This document shows, one piece after another, positions 24,407 through 32,397 of a stretch of 64,000 nt of DNA. This stretch comes from Natronincola peptidivorans (lineage in GTDB: Bacteria; Bacillota; Clostridia; Peptostreptococcales; Natronincolaceae). Each line of letters opens with the position of its first letter. Position 1 is the first letter of the stretch. Made by a program: the position numbers and the translations under genes. The notes under the pieces were generated by a model. The model had not been told where the DNA came from. It saw only the letters and a list, made by a program, of their open reading frames with translations, and made no database searches. The DNA lies in assembly GCF_900111615.1 (NCBI RefSeq), contig NZ_FOHU01000002.1:1-64000 (forward strand), in the 5' to 3' direction.

Positions 24407-24907
24407 ATGGAGCTATTGACTAAATTCCTAGAATTTATGACAATTGAATTAACGGTACTGCTGACGGCGGCTTTACCTATCATCGAGCTGAGGGGAGCTA
24501 TTCCTGTGGGAGTTTCCTTAGGGATGTCTCCGGCCCATGCTTTTTTTATCAGCTTTCTAGGAAGCATGCTGCCGGTACCTATCATCATTCTTACCATAAG
24601 ACCTGTCTTTAAGGAGCTGAGGAAGTGGAAAGTCTTTCGAGGCTTTGTAGATAGGATTACTACAAAAACCATGCTGAGAAGTGATAGGATTAAAAAGTAT
24701 GGCTTCTGGGGATTAATCCTATTCGTAGCTATTCCTTTACCAGGTACAGGAGTATGGACAGGGACCCTGGCATCAGTACTTTTGGATATGCGCTTAAAGG
24801 TAGCCTTTCCTGCTATCTTCATTGGAAATCTTATCGCTGGCACTGTCATTATGATGGTAAGCGATGGGGCTGTTAGGACATTGAATCTGCTTGGAAATAT
24901 ACTTTAG
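24407..24907 (+). CDS. COG2426 small membrane protein (putative small multidrug export family)
   Basis: 166 residues, four or five TM segments, with IELRGAIPVGVSLGM near the N-terminus and VAIPLPGTGVWTGTLASVLL centrally, the hallmarks of the PF06695 family. These resemble half-site re-entrant motifs of DedA-type proteins. The drug-export label rests on weak evidence in the literature. It is the last gene of the glycosyltransferase operon, with AGAGGAG before the ATG and a terminator behind it. Confidence 0.8.
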   Translation: MELLTKFLEFMTIELTVLLTAALPIIELRGAIPVGVSLGMSPAHAFFISFLGSMLPVPIIILTIRPVFKELRKWKVFRGFVDRITTKTMLRSDRIKKYGFWGLILFVAIPLPGTGVWTGTLASVLLDMRLKVAFPAIFIGNLIAGTVIMMVSDGAVRTLNLLGNIL

Positions 24908-24919
24908 CTAAAGATAAGG

Positions 24920-24946
24920 AAAAGTCCACTCTGGGGTGGACTTTTT
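24920..24946 (+). terminator. Intrinsic terminator
   Basis: AAAAGTCCACTCTGGGGTGG followed by ACTTTTT: a 9-bp stem (AAGTCCACY) with a tight loop and T tract. Confidence 0.88.
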
Positions 24947-25095
24947 AACTGAGGACACAGTATATTTTTCATGTCAAAAGGTGTATAATGATGTAGCTGG
25001 AAACTAAACTTTACTCTATTAAGCTACGATGGTATACTATATATGTTAAGATTCTGTTAAATTGGCAAAGGTATAGGTATAAAGGAGAAGATATT

Positions 25096-25557
25096 ATGAC
25101 AAAGGGAACAGAGAACAGGATAGAGATAAAGGAAGCCATCAAGAACCTGGAGGAGGCCCTGGTATATATAGAAGAGACTGAGGAGCTGCAGCGGAAGGTG
25201 CATCAGGCCTATAAGGTGCCTTATCCTGTACCATTTAAATACAATCTAGCTGTGGGAGTCATACTCTACCTTGTTTATAGTCAAGGGATGCCCTTTGGAG
25301 GTCTGGTGATTATCGGTTGGTTTGGATGGCAGGTAGCTGTAAATGGTATCTATTTTATGTTTCAGCTGCATAAAAAAATGCCAAACATAGCAAAATGGAA
25401 AGATAAGGTAAATACCAATATAGAGAAGCTGGAAGAAAAATGTATGGCGCCACAGAAATACTGGTACTCCAATGCAATGGATCATTTCATAAAATACTTG
25501 AAGTCCGGTAGAGCCAAAACCATTGAGGAATGTATTCAATTATACGAAGAGGATTAG
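25096..25557 (+). CDS. Unknown small membrane protein
   Basis: 153 residues. An N-terminal charged helix (about 1-40) is followed by two hydrophobic segments near 52-95 (NLAVGVILYLVYSQ, GLVIIGWFGWQVAVNGIYFM) and a charged C-terminal helix. AAAGGAGAAG precedes the ATG. I do not recognise a family. It sits 25 bp before the VTC gene and may belong to that operon. Confidence 0.55.
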   Translation: MTKGTENRIEIKEAIKNLEEALVYIEETEELQRKVHQAYKVPYPVPFKYNLAVGVILYLVYSQGMPFGGLVIIGWFGWQVAVNGIYFMFQLHKKMPNIAKWKDKVNTNIEKLEEKCMAPQKYWYSNAMDHFIKYLKSGRAKTIEECIQLYEED

Positions 25558-25582
25558 GAACAAATAGGAAGGAGGGCATACT

Positions 25583-26323
25583 GTGGCCAAGGAAGTATTT
25601 AATCGATATGAGTTAAAGTATTTGATTCATCATGATGTCTATGTAGAGCTGCTAGATGCCTTAAGGCCCTACCTTTCTTTAGATGCCAATGGTGATGAGG
25701 AAGGTTATTATACAGTTGCTAGTATCTATTATGATACAGAGGATCATTTGTTTCATCAAGAAAAAATGATGGGACAGCCCTTTAGACAGAAGCTGAGAAT
25801 GAGGACCTATAATAAGACTTCACTCAATGATTATGCTTTTATTGAAATCAAGAAAAAGCATAAGGGGGTTGTAAACAAACGCAGGACTTTGATCAGGCTG
25901 AAGGATGCCTATAGCTTTTTGGCAGAAAAACAGCTGGGAGCAAGGACTGCGGATCTAGATGTTTCCAATCAGCAGATTTTGAAGGAAATAGATTTTTTAA
26001 AGACCTTTTATCAGTTAAAGCCTAAGGTGCTGTTGGCCTACGAGCGTCAAGCATTTCAAGCTATAGATGATAGGAGTATTCGAATCACCTTTGATAAAAA
26101 TCTTAGAAAACGAGAATATAATTTCCGATTGGAAAATGGAAGTGATGGGGAAATGTATGTGGACCCTCATGTATATGTTTTAGAGGTAAAGCTTAGTGAA
26201 CGAATGCCTTTATGGCTTGCCAGGATCCTAAGCGAGTATCGATGTGCAATGCAGAGCTTTTCTAAATACTCTAGCTGCTACAGTAACACAGAGGTACCAG
26301 TGGCAGAGAAGAATATCATATAG
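25583..26323 (+). CDS. VTC-domain protein (polyphosphate polymerase-like)
   Basis: 246 residues, GTG start after GGAGG. It has the VTC/CYTH-like tunnel features: NRYELKYLI, VASIYYDTED, LRMRTYNK, IEIKKKHKGVVNKRR, VLLAYERQAF and VLEVKLSE. Its basic residues (K/R) and E of IEIK match the triphosphate tunnel of Vtc4, which makes polyphosphate. It is followed 12 bp later by a DUF4956 membrane protein, a common partner. Polymerase activity in bacterial homologues is an inference. Confidence 0.82.
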   Translation: MAKEVFNRYELKYLIHHDVYVELLDALRPYLSLDANGDEEGYYTVASIYYDTEDHLFHQEKMMGQPFRQKLRMRTYNKTSLNDYAFIEIKKKHKGVVNKRRTLIRLKDAYSFLAEKQLGARTADLDVSNQQILKEIDFLKTFYQLKPKVLLAYERQAFQAIDDRSIRITFDKNLRKREYNFRLENGSDGEMYVDPHVYVLEVKLSERMPLWLARILSEYRCAMQSFSKYSSCYSNTEVPVAEKNII

Positions 26324-26335
26324 GGGGTTGCAGTA

Positions 26336-27031
26336 GTGTTAAACACCATTAATGACATTTTTATGATCAATGAGATAGGAACCATTACCACAGTTAGAGA
26401 AGTAATTTTCACCATATTGGTGAGCTTCGTTTTAGGACTGATGATTTCCTATACCTATATTAAGACCTACAAGGGCAAGTTTTACTCACAAACCTTTGCT
26501 CATACCTTGATTATCCTAGGGGTAGTAATCTCCATCGTTATCGTTGCCATCGGCAGCAATATCGCTAGAGCCTTTAGTTTGGCTGGGGCTTTATCTATCA
26601 TACGTTTTAGAAGTAGTATCGGAGATCCTAGGGATATCGCCTTTATCTTTTTTGTGCTGGGGGCGGGGTTAGCGTCAGGTGCTGGATTATTTATACCTGC
26701 CGCTGTATTTACTGTCATTCTTTGTGCACTTATTTTTGTTTTATATCATATTGATTTTGGAGCAAGAGATGGAAAACAAAAGATTTTAAAAATCACTGTA
26801 CCGGAGAATCTAAACTTTGAAGGATTATTTGATGATTTATTGAAGGAGCATTTAGAGGAGTTTTCTCTACAAAGTATCAGAACCACCAATCTAGGGACTA
26901 TGTTTGAGCTGGTTTATTCTATAAGAAGCAAAGACAACGTTGATGAAAAGACGTTGATAGATGATATACGTTCAAGGAATGGCAACCTAAATGTTACTAT
27001 TTTGATGGACGAGCAGCTGATGAACAACTAA
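26336..27031 (+). CDS. DUF4956 membrane protein
   Basis: 231 residues, GTG start. Four hydrophobic segments (about 20-160), with ARAFSLAGALSIIRFRSSIG and the segment RDIAFIFFVLGAGLASGAG, are the signature of DUF4956. A soluble C-terminal domain of about 70 residues follows. It is normally found beside VTC-domain proteins, which suggests a membrane partner for polyphosphate or another anionic polymer. The stop is 3 bp from repeat family 2 copy 2. Confidence 0.82.
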   Translation: MLNTINDIFMINEIGTITTVREVIFTILVSFVLGLMISYTYIKTYKGKFYSQTFAHTLIILGVVISIVIVAIGSNIARAFSLAGALSIIRFRSSIGDPRDIAFIFFVLGAGLASGAGLFIPAAVFTVILCALIFVLYHIDFGARDGKQKILKITVPENLNFEGLFDDLLKEHLEEFSLQSIRTTNLGTMFELVYSIRSKDNVDEKTLIDDIRSRNGNLNVTILMDEQLMNN

Positions 27032-27034
27032 ACC

Positions 27035-27060
27035 AGCCACGGGGACGTTTCATTTGTCAG
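27035..27060 (+). repeat. Repeat family 2, copy 2
   Basis: AGCCACGGGGACGTTTCATT plus TGTCAG, starting 3 bp behind the DUF4956 stop. Confidence 0.88.
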
Positions 27061-27102
27061 ATGTTTTGAATAGACTGTTGGATACAAAGGTACCTTTAAT
27101 AT

Positions 27103-27150
27103 AAAAAGAAAGTTCTTTAAAAAACTAATTTTGAAGGACTTTCTTTTTTA
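27103..27150 (+). terminator. Intrinsic terminator of the VTC-DUF4956 unit
   Basis: AAAAAGAAAGTTCTTT pairs with GAAGGACTTTCTTTTT along 16 positions, with two G-T wobbles; it ends in a T tract. Confidence 0.8.
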
Positions 27151-27330
27151 TGTCATTGATAATGTTTTGTTTAGCATACAAAAGGGTAATAGTTAGAAGT
27201 AAAGAGTAAATCATGAAGGGGGATAGGGAAAAATTCATGTTTTTTTGTCTAAAAACCTAAGCATGGAACAAGTAAATTTTAAAGAAGCATGAGATGCAAG
27301 CACTATTACTATTGAAAAGAGGGGATAGGC

Positions 27331-28629
27331 ATGAGAGAAACTAATAAAGCGGGGTTAAGTAGGCGTATAGGAAGTATAAGAATCAAATTCATTGTATTTA
27401 CTGTACTTGCTTTACTGGTCAGCGGATCAATTGCAGGGTTTGTCAATGGTATAGTACATAGGTTTATTGATGTAGGGGAAAACTTTGCTGTACTTGTAGC
27501 CACTGCAATAAATATACTAGTAATTACTTCTTTGATGGTACTAATCAGTAATAGGCTCATCATTAGTCCCATTAAAGAAATAATTGCCATCATGGAGAAG
27601 GTTTCCGAAGGAGATTTGACACAGGAAATAAAAGTGAAGAATAAGGACGAAATAGGAGTATTAGGAGATAGCTTTAACACAACAGTAGAAAGTATCAAAG
27701 GTGTCATTACTACCATGCAGGAAACCACTAGTGAATTAACCAAGCTGTCAGATGTCATTAGGGATTCAACAGAACAGACAAGTGTATCTAGTGAAGAAAT
27801 TGCAAGGACGATTGAAGAAATAGCTAGTGGAGTAAATAATCAAGCCCAGGAAACAAAAAAGGGATTGCAGGAGATACAAAGCTTAGCAATAAAAATAGAA
27901 GCAATATTGAGAAAGCTAGAGACTACAACAGATGCTACTAATACTATGAAGAAAAATAATGCGCTAGGGATGAAATCAATAAAGGTCTTTAAAGCGTCTT
28001 TTGTGGATTATAGAGAGGATGCCCATAATGTAGCAAGGAACATAGATGTCTTATCCGAAAAGTCTAAATCTATTGAAGAGATTTTAGAAAGTATAAATAG
28101 CATTTCGGAGCAGACAAACCTGTTGGCACTAAACGCAGCAATAGAAGCCGCAAGAGCTGGTGATGCAGGCAAGGGCTTTGGCGTGGTAGCTGACGAAATA
28201 AGAAAATTGGCTGAGGAATCAGGAGAATCTGCAGGTGAAATTCAACAAATTGTTGTAGATATTAAGGATATCATAGAAACAACCAGTAGTGAAAGTAGAG
28301 AGGCTACTGGACAGCTGGAGCAATCTATGGGTACATTAGAAGAAACTGAAAAGGTATTTAAAACCCTAGATGAATTTATTATGTCAGTTGCTGATGATGT
28401 GCACCAATTAGCCTTTGATGCAAAGGATATAAATGATGCAAAGGATACTGTGGTGAATTCTATCAACAGTATAGCAACAGTAACTCAACAATCTGCATCA
28501 GCCACACAGCAAATTAGTGCGTCTGCTCAGCAGCAGACTGCCTCAATGCAAGAAATCAACAGCTCCATACAAGAACTAAATAATAGAATTTACAAATTAA
28601 CGGAGGTTAGTGAGGCCTTTAGTACATAG
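27331..28629 (+). CDS. Methyl-accepting chemotaxis protein with almost no sensor domain
   Basis: 432 residues. Two TM helices (about 20-42 and 52-75) are separated by only about ten residues ([10 protein letters not shown]), so there is no extracellular ligand domain. A HAMP domain follows to about 125, then the helical signalling domain with the hairpin [20 protein letters not shown] and [20 protein letters not shown]. Gln/Glu pairs for methylation are present. GAGGGGATAGG precedes the ATG. It may sense membrane state or a cytoplasmic cue. It stands alone, with a terminator-like hairpin downstream at 28764-28809. Confidence 0.92.
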   Translation: MRETNKAGLSRRIGSIRIKFIVFTVLALLVSGSIAGFVNGIVHRFIDVGENFAVLVATAINILVITSLMVLISNRLIISPIKEIIAIMEKVSEGDLTQEIKVKNKDEIGVLGDSFNTTVESIKGVITTMQETTSELTKLSDVIRDSTEQTSVSSEEIARTIEEIASGVNNQAQETKKGLQEIQSLAIKIEAILRKLETTTDATNTMKKNNALGMKSIKVFKASFVDYREDAHNVARNIDVLSEKSKSIEEILESINSISEQTNLLALNAAIEAARAGDAGKGFGVVADEIRKLAEESGESAGEIQQIVVDIKDIIETTSSESREATGQLEQSMGTLEETEKVFKTLDEFIMSVADDVHQLAFDAKDINDAKDTVVNSINSIATVTQQSASATQQISASAQQQTASMQEINSSIQELNNRIYKLTEVSEAFST

Positions 28630-28674
28630 ATACTTCTCTAAAATCATAAAAGAAGAAATAAGGAAAATAATCGT

Positions 28675-28706
28675 AGCCACGGCCACGGGGACGTTTCATT
28701 TGTCAT
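28675..28706 (+). repeat. Repeat family 2, copy 3, with partial self-duplication
   Basis: AGCCACG is followed by the full core GCCACGGGGACGTTTCATTT plus GTCAT; the first 7 bp of the core are repeated in tandem. Confidence 0.85.
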
Positions 28707-28763
28707 ACAAATATTCAGTTATCTTGAGGGAGCGAGGAGTTTAATATAAAATAATGTTTATAA

Positions 28764-28809
28764 CACAAAAGACCTTTTGAAGAAGTGATTTCTTTAAAGG
28801 GTCTTTGTG
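28764..28809 (+). terminator. Terminator-like hairpin
   Basis: CACAAAAGACCTTTTGAAGA and TTCTTTAAAGGGTCTTTGTG pair with one bulge and wobbles. The downstream T tract is poor. The rest of the 410-bp spacer 28630-29039 holds repeat family 2 copies and the transposase promoter. Confidence 0.6.
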
Positions 28810-28936
28810 GTATTAAGTCACTATTGTTGCTAAAGATCATTATAATTAGCAACATAAATGAAATTTTGTTGATACATTCTCCACAAGCTTTATTATGGGA
28901 AAAAGATATAAATTTTCCATACCTCCTTGTTAAGCA

Positions 28937-28966
28937 TTGTAAATAATTGGATAAAAGTGTTATACT
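28937..28966 (+). promoter_or_regulatory. Probable sigma-A promoter of RAYT2
   Basis: TTGTAA, 18-bp spacer, TATACT; the repeat copy at 28977 lies in the 5'UTR. Confidence 0.5.
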
Positions 28967-28976
28967 GTTATAAAGA

Positions 28977-29002
28977 AGCCATGGGGACGCTTCATTCGTC
29001 AG
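28977..29002 (+). repeat. Repeat family 2, copy 4, upstream of RAYT2
   Basis: AGCCATGGGGACGCTTCATT plus CGTCAG, three transitions from the consensus. It is the left partner of the inverted pair enclosing RAYT2. Confidence 0.85.
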
Positions 29003-29039
29003 ATGCTCAGATTATTTATAGAGCTAGGAGGAGAATCAG

Positions 29040-29795
29040 ATGCCAAGAGAGCCAAGGAAAAAAAGCAAAACCGGGATTTATCATATTATGCTGAGAGGGA
29101 TAGACGGAAGAGATATATTCTTAGAGGATGAAGACAGGAAGAAATTTTTAAAACAAATTTTTAAGGTTAAAGAGGATGGTCGGTTTTATGTATATGGTTA
29201 TTGCTTGATGAGGAATCATGTACATTTGCTGGTGAAAGAAAATGAAGAGATTGGGAATAGTATCAAGAGAATCACTGTGGGCTATGTTCAATGGCATAAT
29301 CTTAAATATGGGAGAACAGGACATCTTTTCCAAAATCGATATAGAAGTGAAACCATAGAAGACGAAAGCTATTTAATAGCGGTATTAAGGTATATTCATC
29401 AAAACCCTGTGAAGGCTAAGATAGTACAGCGGGCAGAGGAATATATGTGGAGCAGCTATGGAGAGTATATGAAGGTTTATCATGGAAAGCCAGCGGATAT
29501 CAATGCAGAATTGATTAAAGGTTATTTTCCTACTAAAGAAAGCTTTAGAACTTATACAGATGAAAAAAATAATGAGAAATTTTTAGAATATGAGGAGATA
29601 AAAAAATATACAGATAAAGCTCTTCAAGAAGAAATTGAAAGAATGATAAATACAGCATTGATAAAGGAATTGGCGATAGAAGAGAGGAATCAAATTATAA
29701 ATAGTATTTATAAAGACACAGGAGTAAGTATTAGACAACTCAGCAGGGTATTAGATATTGGTAGAGGTGTGGTTGAAAAGGCGGTAAAAAGATGA
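29040..29795 (+). CDS. REP-associated tyrosine transposase (RAYT2, Y1_Tnp)
   Basis: 251 residues. The HUH motif H60-V61-H62 (LMRNHVHLLVK), GRTGHLFQNRYRSE and RYIHQNPVKAKI mark the Y1 transposase fold. The C-terminal helical region ends in an HTH-like segment (YKDTGVSIRQLSRVLDIGRG). It is clearly a different lineage from RAYT1 (shorter, different C-terminal half). AGCTAGGAGGAGAA precedes the ATG. The TGA stop is the first three bases of an inverted family 2 repeat, so gene and repeat form one unit. It probably acts on family 2 repeats. Confidence 0.87.
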   Translation: MPREPRKKSKTGIYHIMLRGIDGRDIFLEDEDRKKFLKQIFKVKEDGRFYVYGYCLMRNHVHLLVKENEEIGNSIKRITVGYVQWHNLKYGRTGHLFQNRYRSETIEDESYLIAVLRYIHQNPVKAKIVQRAEEYMWSSYGEYMKVYHGKPADINAELIKGYFPTKESFRTYTDEKNNEKFLEYEEIKKYTDKALQEEIERMINTALIKELAIEERNQIINSIYKDTGVSIRQLSRVLDIGRGVVEKAVKR

Positions 29796-29817
29796 CGGAT
29801 GAAACGTCCCCGTGGCT
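29793..29817 (-). repeat. Repeat family 2, copy 5 (inverted), overlaps the RAYT2 stop
   Basis: TGACGGATGAAACGTCCCCG plus TGGCT on the plus strand, i.e. the reverse complement of the other copies. It includes the RAYT2 stop codon. Confidence 0.88.
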
Positions 29818-29864
29818 TTCGTAGTGGCTTTTATAAAAATATTCACAATTTTGAGATTTTTTTG

Positions 29865-29894
29865 TTGACAAGGATAGTAGAAATAGATTATTAT
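29865..29894 (+). promoter_or_regulatory. Sigma-A promoter of the liv operon
   Basis: TTGACA, 18-bp spacer, TATTAT, giving a leader of about 230 nt before the substrate-binding-protein gene. Confidence 0.6.
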
Positions 29895-29980
29895 GTTTTA
29901 TATAAAAATAACAGTTGTTAAACAATACAATATTAGATAGGTACTATTGGCTTAATGATGATAATCTATGAAGGTTTTAT

Positions 29981-30107
29981 TGAAAAGGCGATGAAGTCTT
30001 TTCATAGTTATTGACCTTGATGGATGCAGCATAAAGTATTTATAGAAGGCAACGAAGTCTTCTCATTGCAAATGATTCTACATTTGTGATGGGGAGACTT
30101 TTTTTAT
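29981..30107 (+). promoter_or_regulatory. Structured liv leader: two tandem hairpins and a competing terminator
   Basis: Hairpin 1 (29981-30004) is TGAAAAGGC-GATGAA-GTCTTTTCA; hairpin 2 (30044-30063) is AGAAGGC-AACGAA-GTCTTCT. The inner GGC/GTC and the loop RAYGAA are shared while the outer stems differ but pair. From 30055 a 20-position stem (AAGTCTTCTCATTGCAAATG with CATTTGTGATGGGGAGACTT, all pairs or G-T wobbles) and seven T residues form a strong terminator. Its 5' arm overlaps hairpin 2, so the two structures exclude each other. This is the layout of a riboswitch or attenuator with hairpin 2 as antiterminator. I do not recognise the class. Confidence 0.6.
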
Positions 30108-30133
30108 ATAAAATTTAAATAAAGGGAGCGTGT

Positions 30134-31357
30134 ATGGGGATGAAAATCAAAAGAATTGGTATGTTTACTTTAGTAGTATTGCTTATTTTATCAGTGGTGG
30201 GATGTTCTAGTAACACGGAGACTGCCGAGGTTGCAGGCAGTGTTGGGGGCGGCAGCTCTGTTATCAAGGTAGCCTCGGTGACACCTTTATCAGGTTCACA
30301 GGCAGCAGTTGGGGAATCCATCAAAAATGGAAGTGAGTTGGCATTAGCTGAGAGAGTGGATGAGTTTAAGGCATTAGGCTTTGATCTGCAATTTGCACCT
30401 CAGGATGACCAAGCGGATCCAAAGGTTGGGGTTGCAGTAGCACAAAGATTAATTATGGATGATGATTTATTGGCAGTGGTAGGACACTGGAACTCTGGAG
30501 TTGCTATACCTTCTTCAGAGGTATATGCCAATGGAAGCTTGGCCATGGTATCTCCGGCAAATACAGCCAATGATGTAACGGATAGAGAGCTTCCCAATGT
30601 AAATCGTATCTGTGCTAGAGATGACGCCCAAGGTCCAGCTGGAGCAGATTATGCATTTGATGAATTAGGTATCAAATCGATCTTTATTCTTCAGGATAAA
30701 ACCACCTATGGACAAGGGGTAGCAGATGAGTTTATGAATCAATATAAAAGCATAGGAGGAGAAGTGCTAGGGTATGAAGGAGTTACTGCCGGAGAATCTG
30801 ACTTTAGTGCGGTATTAGAAATGGTAAGAGCGTCAGGGGCAGAAGCTGTATACTTTGGAGGTATCTATCCTGAGGGTTCGTTGATTACTAAGCAGTTAAA
30901 GGAAAAGGGCATTGATGTAAAATTTGTAGGTCCTGATGGTATGGACTCAGGTGAGGTTATCAACATCGCTGGAGATGCAGCTATAGGCATGACCTATACC
31001 TCCTTGGCTGCTGATATTTCCGGTACACCAGAAGGAAGGGTATTTATTGATAACTATACAAAGATGTTTAATAAAGCACCAGAGGCATATTCCTCCTATG
31101 GCTATGATGCAATGAATGTCACCTTAAACGCTATCAAAGCTGCCATAGAAGGCAATGGCGGAGAAAAGCCATCAAGAGAGGATGTTGTTGCTGCCGCTAG
31201 AGCTACCAGTGGATTTAAAGGACTTGCTACCAATGTAACCTTTAACAAAAGAGGAGACAATACTGAAGCCAATATCTATATCTTGACCTTTGATGAAGCC
31301 AAATACCCAGCTACAGTAACAAAAGAAATTCCTGCAACAGGTTATTTGAAGGACTAA
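30134..31357 (+). CDS. livJ: Branched-chain amino acid-type ABC transporter substrate-binding lipoprotein
   Basis: 407 residues. The lipobox LSVVGCSSN marks a lipoprotein. It has the periplasmic-binding type I fold (LivJ-like): VASVTPLSGSQAAVGESIKN, VVGHWNSGVAIPSSEVYAN, YGQGVADEFMNQYKSIGGEV and AYSSYGYDAMNVTLNAIKAA. Extracellular ligand capture for the permease encoded downstream. The ligand could be Leu/Ile/Val or a related amide; the leader RNA may reflect it. AAAGGGAGCG precedes the ATG. It is separated from livH by a stem-loop. Confidence 0.9.
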   Translation: MGMKIKRIGMFTLVVLLILSVVGCSSNTETAEVAGSVGGGSSVIKVASVTPLSGSQAAVGESIKNGSELALAERVDEFKALGFDLQFAPQDDQADPKVGVAVAQRLIMDDDLLAVVGHWNSGVAIPSSEVYANGSLAMVSPANTANDVTDRELPNVNRICARDDAQGPAGADYAFDELGIKSIFILQDKTTYGQGVADEFMNQYKSIGGEVLGYEGVTAGESDFSAVLEMVRASGAEAVYFGGIYPEGSLITKQLKEKGIDVKFVGPDGMDSGEVINIAGDAAIGMTYTSLAADISGTPEGRVFIDNYTKMFNKAPEAYSSYGYDAMNVTLNAIKAAIEGNGGEKPSREDVVAAARATSGFKGLATNVTFNKRGDNTEANIYILTFDEAKYPATVTKEIPATGYLKD

Positions 31358-31367
31358 GTGTATTTAT

Positions 31368-31406
31368 AAAGGGGGAGAAATGCTGAGATGTTTCTTCTCC
31401 CTCTTT
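31368..31406 (+). terminator. Intercistronic stem-loop between livJ and livH
   Basis: AAAGGGGGAGAAA pairs with TTTCTTCTCCCTCTTT (2-nt bulge, one wobble). No T tract follows, so a role in mRNA stability or partial termination, giving more binding protein than permease, is likely. Confidence 0.55.
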
Positions 31407-31434
31407 CATTATAATAGAGAAAGGTTGTTTGCAT

Positions 31435-32394
31435 ATGGAACAAATGACAGGCATGATACCACAATTATTGATAGACGGATTAACACTAGGCTTTGTTTAT
31501 GCCATTGTGGCCTTAGGGTATACCATGGTGTATGGTATTCTTGAGTTCATCAATTTTGCCCATAGTGAGATCTTTATGGTAGGTGCCTTTGCTGGAACAG
31601 AGGTACTGTTGTTTATGCAAAGCGCAGGCTATCTAGGCAGTCTTCCAGCTCCGGTTGCTCTACTGATTGCCATCATTATAGCTATGATTTTCAGTGGTAC
31701 TGTGGGTGTAGTTGTTGAAAGGGTGGCCTATAAACCAGTACGGACTGCACCAAAGCTGGTGGCCTTTATCTCAGCTATAGGGGTTTCCTTTTTTCTACAG
31801 GATGCAGTGAGGCTGGTAGAAGGACTATGGAAAAATGCTTTTTATCTATCTACCCCTACGCTTTTCACTGCCAGTATTCATATAACTGGGGGATTAAGAA
31901 TCCCTGTAAAGGTGCTGTATATCATGGTGATAGCTATCGTGATTATGTTTAGTCTAAATTTATTTATTAACAGACATAAGCTAGGAAAGGCCATGAGGGC
32001 TGTAGCACAGGATAGAAACACTGCCTCCTTAATGGCAATAGACGTAAACGCTATTATTTCTCTGACATTTCTTATTGGGGCAGCATTGGGAGGGGCAGCG
32101 GGGACACTTTTTGCAGTTCAGTATTCACTGATTCATCCTTATGTAGGCTTTATTATAGGGATGAAGGCCTTTACAGCGGCGGTTTTTGGAGGCATTGGCA
32201 GTATCCCTGGTGCCATGCTGGGAGGAATATTGCTTGGGCTCTTAGAGGTTTTTGGAGCAGGATTTTTAGGAATCCTTACCAATGGTGTATTCGGTGCTGA
32301 ATACAAGGATGTTTTTGCCTTTGCAATACTTATTATTATACTTATTTTTAAACCAAGTGGTCTTTTAGGGAAAACAGTAGGAGAGAAGGTGTAG
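31435..32394 (+). CDS. livH: ABC transporter permease LivH
   Basis: 319 residues from the ATG at 31435 (GAGAAAGG 10 nt upstream); a TTG at 31429 is also in frame. Eight or so TM helices. LGYTMVYGILEFINFAHSEI near the N-terminus and a cytoplasmic FGGIGSIPGAMLGGILLGLL loop are LivH signatures (EAA-like contact with the ATPases). It forms the heterodimeric channel with LivM. Confidence 0.93.
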   Translation: MEQMTGMIPQLLIDGLTLGFVYAIVALGYTMVYGILEFINFAHSEIFMVGAFAGTEVLLFMQSAGYLGSLPAPVALLIAIIIAMIFSGTVGVVVERVAYKPVRTAPKLVAFISAIGVSFFLQDAVRLVEGLWKNAFYLSTPTLFTASIHITGGLRIPVKVLYIMVIAIVIMFSLNLFINRHKLGKAMRAVAQDRNTASLMAIDVNAIISLTFLIGAALGGAAGTLFAVQYSLIHPYVGFIIGMKAFTAAVFGGIGSIPGAMLGGILLGLLEVFGAGFLGILTNGVFGAEYKDVFAFAILIIILIFKPSGLLGKTVGEKV

Positions 32395-32397
32395 AAA

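Noticed and set aside
29981-30063. Guanidine-II (mini-ykkC) riboswitch
   Set aside because: Two small hairpins and an ACGA in the second loop are suggestive, but the first loop reads ATGA, the loops have extra unpaired bases and the stems do not match the class.
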